The position numbers and the translations under genes are program-made. The notes under the pieces are model-generated. The model ran no database searches. It worked only from the letters and a program-made list of their open reading frames with translations, and was not told the origin of the DNA. From Cytophagaceae bacterium (GTDB lineage: Bacteria > Bacteroidota > Bacteroidia > Cytophagales > Spirosomataceae): 64,000 nt of DNA. Positions 36,101-45,849 of this stretch are shown in pieces (within the stretch, counting starts at the first letter, position 1; each line of letters starts with the position of its first letter). Where the stretch lies: the NCBI GenBank assembly GCA_016722655.1, contig JADKIR010000004.1:1-64000 (forward strand). Direction: 5' to 3'.

Positions 36101-36134
36101 AAAATGAATTGGCGAGAGTCAGTTCATTTTTTTT
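36101..36134 (+). terminator. Intrinsic terminator after the GH9 gene
   Basis: AAAATGAATTG (36101-36111) pairs with CAGTTCATTTT (36120-36130), an 11-bp stem with one G-U pair, followed by more T. Confidence 0.6.
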
Positions 36135-36311
36135 GTTTAAGGCTCAAGGAATTGCTATTCGAAATAATGATTTGAGGTAAAAAATTATCAGATTAAAACC
36201 CAATAAAAAATAGAAAATTTTACCGACAAAGACAGTAATAAATTCAATATTTGTAATTCAAATTCTCAACTTTACATAGCAATTAACATTTTTCATCATT
36301 AAAGAAAAACT

Positions 36312-36653
36312 ATGAACCTATTATTTATCTGTAGCAGAAATAAATGGAGAAGTAAAACCGCTGAGACTATATTTAAAGACAGTCAGGATTTTAATGTTAA
36401 ATCAGCCGGTACTGAACCCTCAGCTCGTATTAAAGTATCTGCAAAATTAATCGAATGGGCAGACATCATTTTCGCTATGGAAAAGAAACATAAACAAAGA
36501 ATGCATGAAAATTTTGCGATGGTTGCAAGAGATAAAAATATTATTGTATTAGATATACCAGATGAATATCAATATATGGATAGCGAATTAATCGAAATTA
36601 TTAATACATCAGTTTCTTCATATTTAGACAATGTCATCAAAAAGTGGAGATAG
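36312..36653 (+). CDS. Low molecular weight phosphatase-like protein
   Basis: A 113-residue protein with the LMW tyrosine phosphatase loop near the N-terminus: FICSRNKWRSKTAE, that is Cys7-X5-Arg13-Ser. A late acidic segment (LDIPDEYQYMD) stands where the family has the general acid DP. At 113 residues it is shorter than classical LMW-PTPs (about 150) but fits the short variant. The substrate may be phosphotyrosine or arsenate. It is a lone gene in AT-rich surroundings. Confidence 0.85.
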   Translation: MNLLFICSRNKWRSKTAETIFKDSQDFNVKSAGTEPSARIKVSAKLIEWADIIFAMEKKHKQRMHENFAMVARDKNIIVLDIPDEYQYMDSELIEIINTSVSSYLDNVIKKWR

Positions 36654-36902
36654 AGAAGCTTATTTAAAACAGTATCCATGCACTTAGGTATGTTCTAACA
36701 GGACATCCAAAAGCTAAATAGAAAAGAATTTTCAATCCTCAAATCCTTGGTTGGATATCATAAGAAATTGAATAATAGATAATACCTTTTTTGCATCCTA
36801 TAATATCCAATAGTTTTAGGTCTTTTTTATTTCCAAAAATTGCCTCCAAACATATTTCCTCTACAAACCACATTAAATTTTCCCAAATCCCCTCAAAATC
36901 CA

Positions 36903-36910
36903 TAATTTTG
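36903..36910 (+). promoter_or_regulatory. Candidate -7 box of the HD-domain gene
   Basis: TAATTTTG followed by CCC matches the Bacteroidota box TAnnTTTG and lies 24 bases before the ATG at 36935. Confidence 0.45.
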
Positions 36911-36934
36911 CCCTCAGCAAAATAGGGAAAAGCA

Positions 36935-37528
36935 ATGCAAGATCTTAATCTGTTAAAACAAATTGACTTCATCAGGGAGATCGACAAAATCAAATACATT
37001 CAGCGGAGAACGCGGCTATTTAACAGTGATCGTCACGAAAACGATGCCGAGCACAGCTGGCACCTGGCCATGATGGCGATTATCCTCGCCGGGCATTCCA
37101 ATGCGGCCATCGACATATTGAAAGTGGTTAAAATGGTGCTGATCCATGACATTGTGGAGATTGATGCCGGCGATACATTCATTTATGATACTCAGAAAAA
37201 CCACACCAACACCGAAGAAGAGCTGGAAGCCGCCAAACGCATTTTCGGGCTTTTACCTGCCGATCAGGCCAAAGAACTCATCGAAATCTGGCAGGAATTT
37301 GAAGAAGGGCAGACCGCCGAAGCAAAGTTTGCCAAATCCATGGATCGTCTGGAACCTTTGCTCCAAAATACTTCCAACAATGGCGGCACCTGGGCAGAAT
37401 ATAACGTGGATTACCAAAAAGTTTATGATAAGAAAAAAGTGATAAATGAAGGCTCATCCTCCATCTGGCATTTTGCCGAAAACCTGCTCAACGAAAGTGT
37501 AGAGAATGGTATTTTGATAAAAAAATAA
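36935..37528 (+). CDS. HD domain 5'-deoxynucleotidase (YfbR/HDDC2-like)
   Basis: A 197-residue cytoplasmic phosphohydrolase. The HD metal centre is complete: RHENDAEHSWHLAMMA gives His40, HDIVEIDAGD gives His71-Asp72, and MDRLEP gives Asp137. This layout is that of YfbR/HDDC2 proteins, which remove phosphate from deoxynucleoside 5'-monophosphates. The length is typical. It is convergent with the M4 protease gene across a shared hairpin. Confidence 0.9.
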   Translation: MQDLNLLKQIDFIREIDKIKYIQRRTRLFNSDRHENDAEHSWHLAMMAIILAGHSNAAIDILKVVKMVLIHDIVEIDAGDTFIYDTQKNHTNTEEELEAAKRIFGLLPADQAKELIEIWQEFEEGQTAEAKFAKSMDRLEPLLQNTSNNGGTWAEYNVDYQKVYDKKKVINEGSSSIWHFAENLLNESVENGILIKK

Positions 37529-37566
37529 ATTGATAAAGGAAAACTTTTCTCAAAGAACACAAAAAA

Positions 37567-37590
37567 AGCCGTCAGTATAAACCGACGGCT
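37567..37590. terminator. Bidirectional terminator between the HD and M4 genes
   Basis: AGCCGTC (37567-37573) pairs with GACGGCT (37584-37590). On the minus strand it is followed by a T-run (complement of A7). It lies between convergent genes. Confidence 0.8.
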
Positions 37591-37612
37591 ATGTGTTTTA
37601 AAAATTTATAAA

Positions 37613-40600
37613 TCAATTCTTTATAATTTTCACCGTTCTGGATGTTTTGTCAGTTTCGACTTTAAACATATATTGTCCGGTTGACAGGTCTGAAACGCTC
37701 ACCAAATTGGTAACGGCAGTTTTCACTTTTATGCCTTTGCTATCCATCACATCAATTTTCTTCAAAGTCTCACCAACAGGTATATCAATTCTTACCCTTT
37801 CGAAAGTTGGGTTAGGCGATATCATTACCGACAGTTCCTGCTGAGGCTCAGTCGCCAGTGCTACTATATTAAGGGCATTAGAGGACGCACTCACACAACC
37901 ATCCGAAGTTATTGTTTTCACGGTATAGGTACCTCCAAAGTCTTTCTTCAATGAGGCAGTACTGGTTTGTCCTCCAATAGGATTATTATTGACATAAAAT
38001 TGATACAATGTTCCGCCCGATGCTACCACGGTTTGTCCATTATCAGTGAGTTTTGGTGCCGGAGGAAGAATACAAAAACTAGCTTCCGCAGTAGCCGGGG
38101 CATATTTGGTGGTTCCGTCCTGAATAGCCTTTATGGTAACTTTGCCCGGAGTGCTCCCCAACGTAACACGTTTGCCTGAAATATTGGCATCACCCTTTAC
38201 CACAGTGTAAATTAAGCCCAAATTTGACGACGCCGAGGCAGAAATATCAAAACTGGCTTTGGGCTGTTTGTCAGGTATGGCTGCGATGGTGATTGTCTGG
38301 GCTTCTTTGGTAGGCAGAGCACGTGTGCCTGATGCAAACCAGATACCCCATTTGGCATCAGTAAATCTGACTTCCGCCTCTGAGGTGGGAGTTATTTTGT
38401 CTGTATCAAGATTTACAGTACTAACTACTTCGGTTTCACCATCATAAGCATTAAATATCAACATTTTATCTGACTTGTTAAAATCCGGATATCCGATATT
38501 ATTATTTTCAACGGCTCCGATATTATCGCCTGATTTTCCAAAGTCAACGGTCAGGATATAATACAAATCATCATCTTCGACAAAATAGTCAAATGCCATG
38601 ATACCCGTATTGGTTTTGGCAAGAGCCGGATTACCGATGTTATCGCCTTCTTCAAGGTTGGTAAACAATTTTTCGATGGTTCCATCACCAAAAGTTTTCC
38701 CAATTGCATCCCAGGCATTCAGAATACCCACATCCCAGAACTCTATGGTTTTGAAATTACTTTTGGCCTCATTAAAGGCATCATATACAAGATATTCACC
38801 CGAATAATCCCATTCCAGACCATCAGCATATTGAATTTCACCCGAACTAACTCCTTGAGAATAAGTAGGGTTATATAATTCAAATTTAGCATTTTTGTTA
38901 TTTACCAAATCATACACATATATCACCGGTTCCAATGTACTTGACAGTGCTGCCAACAATTTCCCGTCTTTTGATATCGCCACATTACGCCAGCTGGCGG
39001 TTTCGCTCAATTTCTTAACTGCAGCAGTGGATGTTAAACTTTTACGGTATATGTGTTTGTCTGTACCCACAAAATACACAAACGAACCGTCATCAGTAAT
39101 GCTGGGCTTACCTTGAGAGCCAATTTTATTAACTATTTCTACAATATTTTTACCTTCAATGTCTGAAGTATAAATGCTTCCATCATTAGGGTCCACAACC
39201 ACAATCTGCTCTGTTCCGGGGTTAACCGGAATGGTTGACTGTCCGTTACCGGAACTACCCGAACCTCCACCAGTGCCACCACTGCCTCCCGAAGCATTGG
39301 GGTCTGTGATACCTACGGCGTCAAATGCAGCTGCTGCGGCATTGTATTCACTAGCCTGACCATACAAATCTTTAGTAGCCTGTAAAACTGCGATTCTTAA
39401 GTCAGTAAATTTCGAAGTACGTGTCAGATAATTGGTTAAGGCCCGATAATATACTTTTTCAGCTTTATCGCGACTCATGCCGGCTGCAGTGGCAAATTTA
39501 TAAAATGCATGATTAGGAATTCCACTGTTGACATGTACACCACCATTGTCTTCGCTTGGGGTGTCTTTCAAATACTCATACTGCGACATGGTTTTTGGCT
39601 GGTATCCCGGGTCATTTTTGCCACCCTGATTGGGATTTTCCAGAGATCTCAATGCACCTGAAGGAAACTGTGATTTTATGACCACGTCTTCGCCCATCGT
39701 CCAGTTTTTGGTATCAATCAAGGCACCAAAAATATCAGCAAATGATTCATTTAAAGCTCCTGACTGATTGCGGTACTCCAATTTTGCAGTATTTTCTACT
39801 ACACCGTGGGTCATTTCATGGCCGGCTACGTCAAGGGCTCCCGCCAAAGGTTTGAACGCATCACGCCCATTGCCGTAACCCATAAACTGTCCGTTCCAGT
39901 AGGCATTATCCATGCCTTTACCGTCTTCATCGGCGATATTGATTACCGAAATAATATTTCCACCGTTGCCATTCAATGAATTTCTTCCAAATTTTGCCAA
40001 AAAATAATCATAGCATTTTGATGCATTGATATGTGCCGAAACCGCCGTGGAATTCCAGCTGGTAGCCGAATTGGAGGTAACGTGAGCAAGATTTAATTCA
40101 TCGGCATCTACTTTAGAGTTTTGGGCGTTTATGGTCCAAATAGAACCTACGGGTTCATTGGGAAGATTGGATTGAGCGTTTTTATACATTGACTTGGTGG
40201 CGTCAATCATGTAGTTTACACCACCAACTTGTACGGCTTTAAAAGTCTGAGTTACGCCATTAAGGTCTTTTGCTGAGGCATTTACCACTCCATCTAACGA
40301 GCAGGTATGGTTGTATTTGTCAAGTACTTTGCCGGTATTAGCGTCAATAAAATACACCCAACGCTCCAGCATATTGGGCCTTACAGTGATATGATAAGCC
40401 AAAAATTCTTTTCCACCTTCCGGAATAATCACCAACTCTGACAGCTCGGTTTCAGTTTTTAGCAATCCTCCCACCAGGCCTTTGTTTTGAATGATGGTTG
40501 TTTTTCCAAGATCCTGATAACAAGCCGCTATGGCCGATTTTGCATCAATCTGGGCGATTGTGTTTATTTTGGGGGTTGGATATACTTTTCCTGTCAAAAA

Positions 40601-41080
40601 TTCGGCATAGCCCAGTTCATTGGAGTGAATCATCGACTCGCCACCATAAATATTTACGCCTTTGAATTTTTGCTGGTATTTCAGGTGATTTCTCCCTATT
40701 TCATCAGTATTTTCGTCAATTTTCAGAAATTCCATAGCCGGATTTTCAATTTTCAAATCGCCTTTATGTGCCTTAAAAAACTCATTTCCAGACTCGGCAA
40801 AACTTTTCCTGGCTTTTTTCATTCCACGCGAAAAAGACTTATTGCTAAGGTAAATAACCGCATCTGAGTCTTCATCTCTGATTATTTTTTTGGAAATATC
40901 CTGAGTGGAAACTGAAAGGCCTGTTATGCCTTTTTTGTTAGAACTTTTTCCGCTGATTACCTGAAAATCACCGGAAACTTTTTCTCCAGAGCTTGTTTTT
41001 TTCTTTTTTTCAAAACCGCTTTGTGCCAAAATATTTAGCCCCGAAAACAGCAAAATGAATAATAGTAGATTTTTTTTCAT
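37613..41080 (-). CDS. M4 (thermolysin-type) metallopeptidase with propeller-like segment and T9SS tail
   Basis: A 1,155-residue secreted protease. ATG 41080 (MKKNLLLFILLFSG) is preferred to a TTG three codons upstream. A propeptide with FTP/PepSY-like parts precedes the catalytic domain. That domain contains HEMTH (residues 421-425) and the zinc Glu in GALNESFADIFG. Then comes HVNSGIPNHAFY, normal for M4. A Gly/Ser linker (GGSGGTGGGSGSSGNG) leads to about 270 residues with repeated SITDDGSFVYFVG and ISKDGKLLAA strands, like a TolB/WD40-type propeller. Ig-like and T9SS type A sorting domains end the chain. It is secreted to the outside and probably self-processing. Confidence 0.93.
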   Translation of the reverse strand: MKKNLLLFILLFSGLNILAQSGFEKKKKTSSGEKVSGDFQVISGKSSNKKGITGLSVSTQDISKKIIRDEDSDAVIYLSNKSFSRGMKKARKSFAESGNEFFKAHKGDLKIENPAMEFLKIDENTDEIGRNHLKYQQKFKGVNIYGGESMIHSNELGYAEFLTGKVYPTPKINTIAQIDAKSAIAACYQDLGKTTIIQNKGLVGGLLKTETELSELVIIPEGGKEFLAYHITVRPNMLERWVYFIDANTGKVLDKYNHTCSLDGVVNASAKDLNGVTQTFKAVQVGGVNYMIDATKSMYKNAQSNLPNEPVGSIWTINAQNSKVDADELNLAHVTSNSATSWNSTAVSAHINASKCYDYFLAKFGRNSLNGNGGNIISVINIADEDGKGMDNAYWNGQFMGYGNGRDAFKPLAGALDVAGHEMTHGVVENTAKLEYRNQSGALNESFADIFGALIDTKNWTMGEDVVIKSQFPSGALRSLENPNQGGKNDPGYQPKTMSQYEYLKDTPSEDNGGVHVNSGIPNHAFYKFATAAGMSRDKAEKVYYRALTNYLTRTSKFTDLRIAVLQATKDLYGQASEYNAAAAAFDAVGITDPNASGGSGGTGGGSGSSGNGQSTIPVNPGTEQIVVVDPNDGSIYTSDIEGKNIVEIVNKIGSQGKPSITDDGSFVYFVGTDKHIYRKSLTSTAAVKKLSETASWRNVAISKDGKLLAALSSTLEPVIYVYDLVNNKNAKFELYNPTYSQGVSSGEIQYADGLEWDYSGEYLVYDAFNEAKSNFKTIEFWDVGILNAWDAIGKTFGDGTIEKLFTNLEEGDNIGNPALAKTNTGIMAFDYFVEDDDLYYILTVDFGKSGDNIGAVENNNIGYPDFNKSDKMLIFNAYDGETEVVSTVNLDTDKITPTSEAEVRFTDAKWGIWFASGTRALPTKEAQTITIAAIPDKQPKASFDISASASSNLGLIYTVVKGDANISGKRVTLGSTPGKVTIKAIQDGTTKYAPATAEASFCILPPAPKLTDNGQTVVASGGTLYQFYVNNNPIGGQTSTASLKKDFGGTYTVKTITSDGCVSASSNALNIVALATEPQQELSVMISPNPTFERVRIDIPVGETLKKIDVMDSKGIKVKTAVTNLVSVSDLSTGQYMFKVETDKTSRTVKIIKN

Positions 41081-41264
41081 TAGTTTCAAGTTTTTCTGAA
41101 AATTCTAAATAGTTAATATTTATTGAATTTTTTATAGTTTAAAAATATCAATAATCTTGCTCTAAATATAATATATTCCTGAATGATAATCCATTCATAT
41201 CATTAAAATACAACAAAAAGCACATTTTTGGGCTAATATACTCAATAAAGTACAAAAAATATTA

Positions 41265-41272
41265 TATTTTTG
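41265..41272 (+). promoter_or_regulatory. Candidate -7 box of the 41.3 kb gene
   Basis: TATTTTTG followed by C matches TAnnTTTG and lies 33 bases before ATG 41306. It supports choosing that ATG over the TTG at 41270, which overlaps the box. Confidence 0.45.
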
Positions 41273-41305
41273 CAAGTGTCAAACCTTCATAAAGAAACTA
41301 AAAGA

Positions 41306-42739
41306 ATGTCAATTTTTCATGATTTAGGTCTTGGTACAAACCAAAAAGCCCTAAAGTTAAACCTCGACAAGCAGATTTATGGCACATTTGCTGAAATTGG
41401 TGCCGGACAGGATGTGGCAGGGGCATTTTTTAAAGCAGGTGGAGCATCGGGTACGGTGGCCAAGTCGATGTCTGCCTATGACATGACCTTTTCAGATGCT
41501 ATTTACGGAACTATTTCCGACAAGAGATATGTGTGTGAAGAACGCCTGATGAGCATGCTCAATCATGAGTACAACCTCCTGATAGAAAGACTTGACGAGC
41601 AGCGGGGCAGCGAAACTACCTTTTTCTCTTTCGCCAATACGGTGGTTGCATTGAATTACCATAAAACCAACCAACCGCATGGCTGGATTGGGTGCCGGTT
41701 CCAGATTGAGCCTCAAGGTGAGTTTCATGATGTGATAGTTCACGTAAAAATGCTCGACAATGACACGCTCCTTCAGCAACATGCCATCGGGATTTTAGGC
41801 GTAAATCTAATCTATGGATGTATTTACTATCATGAAAACCCCGAAATTTTACTGGAGTCTCTTCGAGACAATTTGTCTCCGGGGCGAATTCAGATCGACA
41901 TGATCAGGTTTGAAGGGCCTAGTTTCAAAAATGTCGATGGCCGGTTGATGAGTCTTCGTCTTGTGAAAAATGGTTTCTGTGACCTGGCACTTTTTGGTCC
42001 TGATGGAAAAATCCTTCAGCCCTCTGATACCCTTTATAAAAAACACATTTTCGTTTTGAGGGGTCGTTTCAGGCCTATTATCAACGTGCACATTGATATG
42101 CTCGAAAACGGGGTTCGGCAGTTTATCCAGGAACCCGATGTGGACGAATCAAAACTTATAGTTTTGTCAGAACTCACCCTGCACTCACTGAAAGAAGGTC
42201 AGCAAGAAATTGACGATAAAGATTTTCTGGACAGAGTGGATATTTTGTGTTCCCTTGGTCAAACTGTAATGATAACCAATTATGTGGAATATTATAAACT
42301 GGTGGCCGATTTATCTAAAATCACAAGATTAAAAATTGGTTTGGTGATTGGTTACCCCAATTTGGAATATATATTTCAGGAAGAAAATTATAAAGGCTTG
42401 CCTGGTGAAATTTTGGAAGGCTTTGCCACGTTATTCAGTCAGAAGGTTAAATTATTTGTGTATCCAACCTTACGTAACGGAATAATCATGAATTGTATGA
42501 GGTTTAACCCTCCTACCCACTTGTTTGACTTATTCAGATACCTGATTGCCAATAATAAAATTGAGGATATTTTTCATTATAATCAGGCAAACCTGAATAT
42601 TCAGACCGATAATATGCTGGATTTAATACAAAAAGGGGAACTTGGTTGGGAAGAAAACGTTCCTACTGAGGTGGTTAAAATGATTAAAGACCGTTGTTTG
42701 TTTGGGTTTCCGTGTGTAGTGATTCCGGAAAACAAATAA
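41306..42739 (+). CDS. Conserved cytoplasmic protein of unknown function
   Basis: A 477-residue protein starting MSIFHDLGLGTNQKALKLNL. No signal peptide or membrane helix is seen. The N-terminal segment DKQIYGTFAEIGAGQDVAGAFFKAGGASGTVAKSMSAYD and the later LSELTLHSLKEGQQEID are, as I recall, strongly conserved across Bacteroidota. Relatives there carry conflicting names (nicotinate-nucleotide adenylyltransferase, TonB receptor) that nothing in the sequence supports: there is no HxGH nucleotidyltransferase motif. A GIGA-type loop (AEIGAGQ) could bind a nucleotide. The next gene starts 56 bases later. Confidence 0.82.
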   Translation: MSIFHDLGLGTNQKALKLNLDKQIYGTFAEIGAGQDVAGAFFKAGGASGTVAKSMSAYDMTFSDAIYGTISDKRYVCEERLMSMLNHEYNLLIERLDEQRGSETTFFSFANTVVALNYHKTNQPHGWIGCRFQIEPQGEFHDVIVHVKMLDNDTLLQQHAIGILGVNLIYGCIYYHENPEILLESLRDNLSPGRIQIDMIRFEGPSFKNVDGRLMSLRLVKNGFCDLALFGPDGKILQPSDTLYKKHIFVLRGRFRPIINVHIDMLENGVRQFIQEPDVDESKLIVLSELTLHSLKEGQQEIDDKDFLDRVDILCSLGQTVMITNYVEYYKLVADLSKITRLKIGLVIGYPNLEYIFQEENYKGLPGEILEGFATLFSQKVKLFVYPTLRNGIIMNCMRFNPPTHLFDLFRYLIANNKIEDIFHYNQANLNIQTDNMLDLIQKGELGWEENVPTEVVKMIKDRCLFGFPCVVIPENK

Positions 42740-42795
42740 AGCATGTACATTTCATTTCTAATTTAGATTTTTCAACAAACAGAATAAAGCTTAAA

Positions 42796-44349
42796 ATGCT
42801 TATAAAAAAATTAATAAAGCTTTCATTTATAATAAGTTATTTGATTCCGTCGATTGTTTCGGGTCAACTTTCAGTTTCTACAGACATATCAAAATCAAAC
42901 TTCCAGGCTTTTGAAAGCGAAATGATAAACTTCGTTATTTCGGGTGCTGAGGATAGTTTGTGTAAAACCAAAAATTTTAGGATTATACAGGGAAAAGTGG
43001 CAGGAATGGAAATTGATTCTCTGGGGCAATTTAGCTGGATTCCACCTTACCATATGGTGGATAGAATTGAAAAGGAAAAGGTTTTTCAGATTTTAGTCAC
43101 AAAAAGTTGTAATCAAAGTGACGTAAAAAACTATAGTTTTGATCTGAAAGTGTTTCATAAAAACCGACCTCCGGTGGTGGGTGAGCTACCGGTATTTTTT
43201 ATTCAGTACAATACAAATAACAACTATACGATTTCGCCTGACATTGTTCACGATGATGACAATGACCCAATAGTTTTCATTCCTATACTGGAAACCTTTC
43301 CGGAAGGTCTCAATCTGAATTCTAAAGGAGAAATAAGCTGGTCGCCCTCACTCATTCAATTTAAATCGCTCAAAACCAATCCGTTTTTTGTGGAATTTAT
43401 GGTGCAGGATCAGCCTTCAAAGACTTTTACAAAAGGAAAAATAAAAATTGAAGCCACCCAACAGGATTTACCTCCGATCATTACGATTGTGCCTAAAAAG
43501 GAATATTTTCAGATCAGAGAAAATGAGAATGTGAATGTTAGATTTTATCTGACCGACCCCAATGGGGAAGAAGATATTATGGAATTTGACTTCCTGACCA
43601 ACAAGCCCAATTTTCCAAAAAGCACCCTCATAAAAAACACTAACAATCAATATGAATTTATCTGGATGCCGGGCTATGATTTTGTTCAGGACCCACATGA
43701 TACCCTGGGCTTTTATATTGATTTTTATGTTATAGATAAATCACAAAAAAGAGAGGTTAAAAGGTTGAATTTCAATGTAAAAAACACTGTAAATGAAGCA
43801 GAACTCGACCTCAAAAATTACGGATTGTACTATGGAACTCTTACCCGGGCCTGGGAGCTGCTTGAACAATTAAAAGAAAAAGAAGAAGAACTTAAAAAAG
43901 CCTATAATAAAGCCAGAAAAGGCAAAAAACACCGCTCAGTATTGAATGCGTCTCTGGGAGCGACTACCGGCTTGTCCTCCATATTTGCAAAAGATAAACC
44001 CGACACCCAACGTCTGATATCCACTGTAGGCGGCACCACTGTTTTGACAATTGGTACACTGGAAGCCACCGAGGTTATCGGCAAATCAATGAAAGACCTG
44101 ATAGACAGGCTTAATTATGTGATTGAAAAGAAAAATGAAATTCAGACCAAAGGAGATATTTTTTCGAGAGATTATTCTTTAAAATCGTCAAGAAGAAGTC
44201 AGGATTATCTCAAAAAAGTGGATGATTTTATGTCGGCCATGAGCCTGAAAGGTCTGGTAGCTTTAGAGTTAAATGCCACCTGGGAATCAAAACAAAAACC
44301 TTCTGAGGAAAAAATCAAAAAGACATTTAAGGATTTTATTGCCTGGTAA
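42796..44349 (+). CDS. Secreted protein with cadherin/Ig-like N-terminus and helical C-terminus
   Basis: A 517-residue protein. ATG 42796 (MLIKKLIKLSFIISYLIP) gives a signal peptide ending VSGQL; the longer frame from 42694 overlaps the previous gene. Residues about 25-365 contain three Ig- or cadherin-like domains with recurring WxP and DDDNDP/DPNGEED motifs (FSWIPPYH, ISWSPSLI, FIWMPGYD), a likely calcium-binding pattern. Residues 390-517 turn helical and charged (LLEQLKEKEEELKKAYNKARKG), with a Gly/Ala/Thr-rich hydrophobic patch. I recognise no family name. It follows the 41.3 kb gene by 56 bases and may be in its operon. Confidence 0.78.
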   Translation: MLIKKLIKLSFIISYLIPSIVSGQLSVSTDISKSNFQAFESEMINFVISGAEDSLCKTKNFRIIQGKVAGMEIDSLGQFSWIPPYHMVDRIEKEKVFQILVTKSCNQSDVKNYSFDLKVFHKNRPPVVGELPVFFIQYNTNNNYTISPDIVHDDDNDPIVFIPILETFPEGLNLNSKGEISWSPSLIQFKSLKTNPFFVEFMVQDQPSKTFTKGKIKIEATQQDLPPIITIVPKKEYFQIRENENVNVRFYLTDPNGEEDIMEFDFLTNKPNFPKSTLIKNTNNQYEFIWMPGYDFVQDPHDTLGFYIDFYVIDKSQKREVKRLNFNVKNTVNEAELDLKNYGLYYGTLTRAWELLEQLKEKEEELKKAYNKARKGKKHRSVLNASLGATTGLSSIFAKDKPDTQRLISTVGGTTVLTIGTLEATEVIGKSMKDLIDRLNYVIEKKNEIQTKGDIFSRDYSLKSSRRSQDYLKKVDDFMSAMSLKGLVALELNATWESKQKPSEEKIKKTFKDFIAW

Positions 44350-44354
44350 AAAAA

Positions 44355-44378
44355 AGATGCGACCCTTAAGCCGCATCT
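44355..44378 (-). terminator. Terminator of the alanine symporter gene
   Basis: AGATGCG (44355-44361) pairs with CGCATCT (44372-44378), with a 10-base loop. On the minus strand it is followed by a run of eight T, so it ends the minus-strand operon. Confidence 0.85.
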
Positions 44379-44403
44379 AATATTTTCAAAATCTCTTAAT
44401 ATT

Positions 44404-45828
44404 TCAATCCCAACATTCGGCATTATTGATGCCGATGTCTTTGGCTTTAAATACCGGATCTTTACCGGCTTTTAGTTGTTTTTCGTAATCTTTGAAAACA
44501 GCAAGTCCTTTCTCTGAAAGTAAAAATATGGCAATTATATTTAGCCAGGCCATTAGTCCTACGCCAATATCGCCCAATGTCCAGGCAAGGGTTGCTGTTT
44601 TCACAGAGCCATAAAAAGTTGCTCCAATTATCATCGCTCTTAAGCCTTGAATCAACCATCTGTTTCCACCAAATTTATCTATCAAATAACTCAAATTGGT
44701 TTCAGCGATATAGTAATAAGCCATTATAGTGGTAAAAGCAAAGAAAAACAGAGCAATAGAAACAAACGCACCACCTAAACTAGGAAATATGGTATTTACT
44801 GCATTTTGAGTAAATGCAGAACCAGTTTCAACACCGGGAAGATACTCCACTAAAAAACCTCCTGAAGGATTATTGACATTATAACTATCTGTGAACAGAA
44901 TCATAAGGGCAGTGGCGGTACATACAAAAAGAGTATCAACATACACCGAAAATGCCTGTACAAGTCCTTGCTTGGCAGGATGGCTGGTTTCTGCTGCTGC
45001 AGCCGGATGTGGAGCTGTTCCCTGACCAGCTTCGTTGGAATATATCCCTCTTTTTACACCCCAGGCTACTGCCATACCAAATACACCTGCAAAAGCTGGC
45101 TCAGCAGCAAAAGCCGAACGAAATATCAGTCCAAAAACTTCGGGGATTTCTCTGAAATTATAGGCAATTACAATCAAGGCCATCAAAATATAGCCACCGG
45201 CCATAAATGGAACAACGATTTCGGCAACTTTCCCGATGCGTTTAACCCCACCAAAAATAATTAGTGCTAACAAAACACAAACTAAAATACCAGTATAAAT
45301 TACCGGCACACCAAATGCATTGAAAACACCACCTGCGATGCTGTTGCTTTGTACACCCGGCAAGAATAAGGCCGTAGCAAAAATTGTGGCAACGGCAAAT
45401 AAAACAGCATACCATTTTATTCCCAGACCTTTTTCGATATAATAAGCAGGACCACCACGATATTGACCACCGATTACCTCTTTATAAACCTGACCCAGGG
45501 CAGCTTCAATAAAAGCCGAAGCAGCACCTAAAAAAGCTATGGCCCACATCCAGAAAACCGCACCGGGTCCGCCCATGGCGATGGCTGTGGCCACACCAGC
45601 GATATTTCCTGTACCTACTCTACCTGAGATAGCAATGGCAAAAGCCTGAAAGGAAGATACCCCTTTTTCAGAAGATTGTCCTCCGAAAAGGAGCTTTACC
45701 ATTTCTTTAATGTACCTTACTTGTAAGAATTTGGTCCGGATAGAAAAATAAATTCCGGCGGCTAAACAGAGTACAATCAAAGCATTACTCCAGATATAAC
45801 TGTTTAGGGTGTTTACGAATGATTCCAT
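44404..45828 (-). CDS. Sodium/alanine symporter (AGCS family)
   Basis: A 474-residue transporter with about eleven helices that couples Na+ to uptake of alanine or glycine. Signatures are FQAFAIAISGRVGTGNIAGVATAIAMGGPGAVFWMW near residues 60-95 and GVKRGIYSNEAGQGTAPHPAAAAETSHPAKQGLVQ near 255-290, both diagnostic of AGCS. The C-terminus ends in a short soluble tail. folD lies 21 bases upstream on the same strand, so the two may share a transcript. The closing terminator is strong. Confidence 0.95.
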   Translation of the reverse strand: MESFVNTLNSYIWSNALIVLCLAAGIYFSIRTKFLQVRYIKEMVKLLFGGQSSEKGVSSFQAFAIAISGRVGTGNIAGVATAIAMGGPGAVFWMWAIAFLGAASAFIEAALGQVYKEVIGGQYRGGPAYYIEKGLGIKWYAVLFAVATIFATALFLPGVQSNSIAGGVFNAFGVPVIYTGILVCVLLALIIFGGVKRIGKVAEIVVPFMAGGYILMALIVIAYNFREIPEVFGLIFRSAFAAEPAFAGVFGMAVAWGVKRGIYSNEAGQGTAPHPAAAAETSHPAKQGLVQAFSVYVDTLFVCTATALMILFTDSYNVNNPSGGFLVEYLPGVETGSAFTQNAVNTIFPSLGGAFVSIALFFFAFTTIMAYYYIAETNLSYLIDKFGGNRWLIQGLRAMIIGATFYGSVKTATLAWTLGDIGVGLMAWLNIIAIFLLSEKGLAVFKDYEKQLKAGKDPVFKAKDIGINNAECWD

Positions 45829-45849
45829 AGTTTATTGAAGGGTTATAGT

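Noticed and set aside
36739..36999. 86-residue minus-strand frame, or 54 residues from the inner ATG at 36903
   Set aside because: The long form overlaps the HD gene and the short form's start lies on that gene's -7 box. It might be a real small gene but I see no supporting feature.
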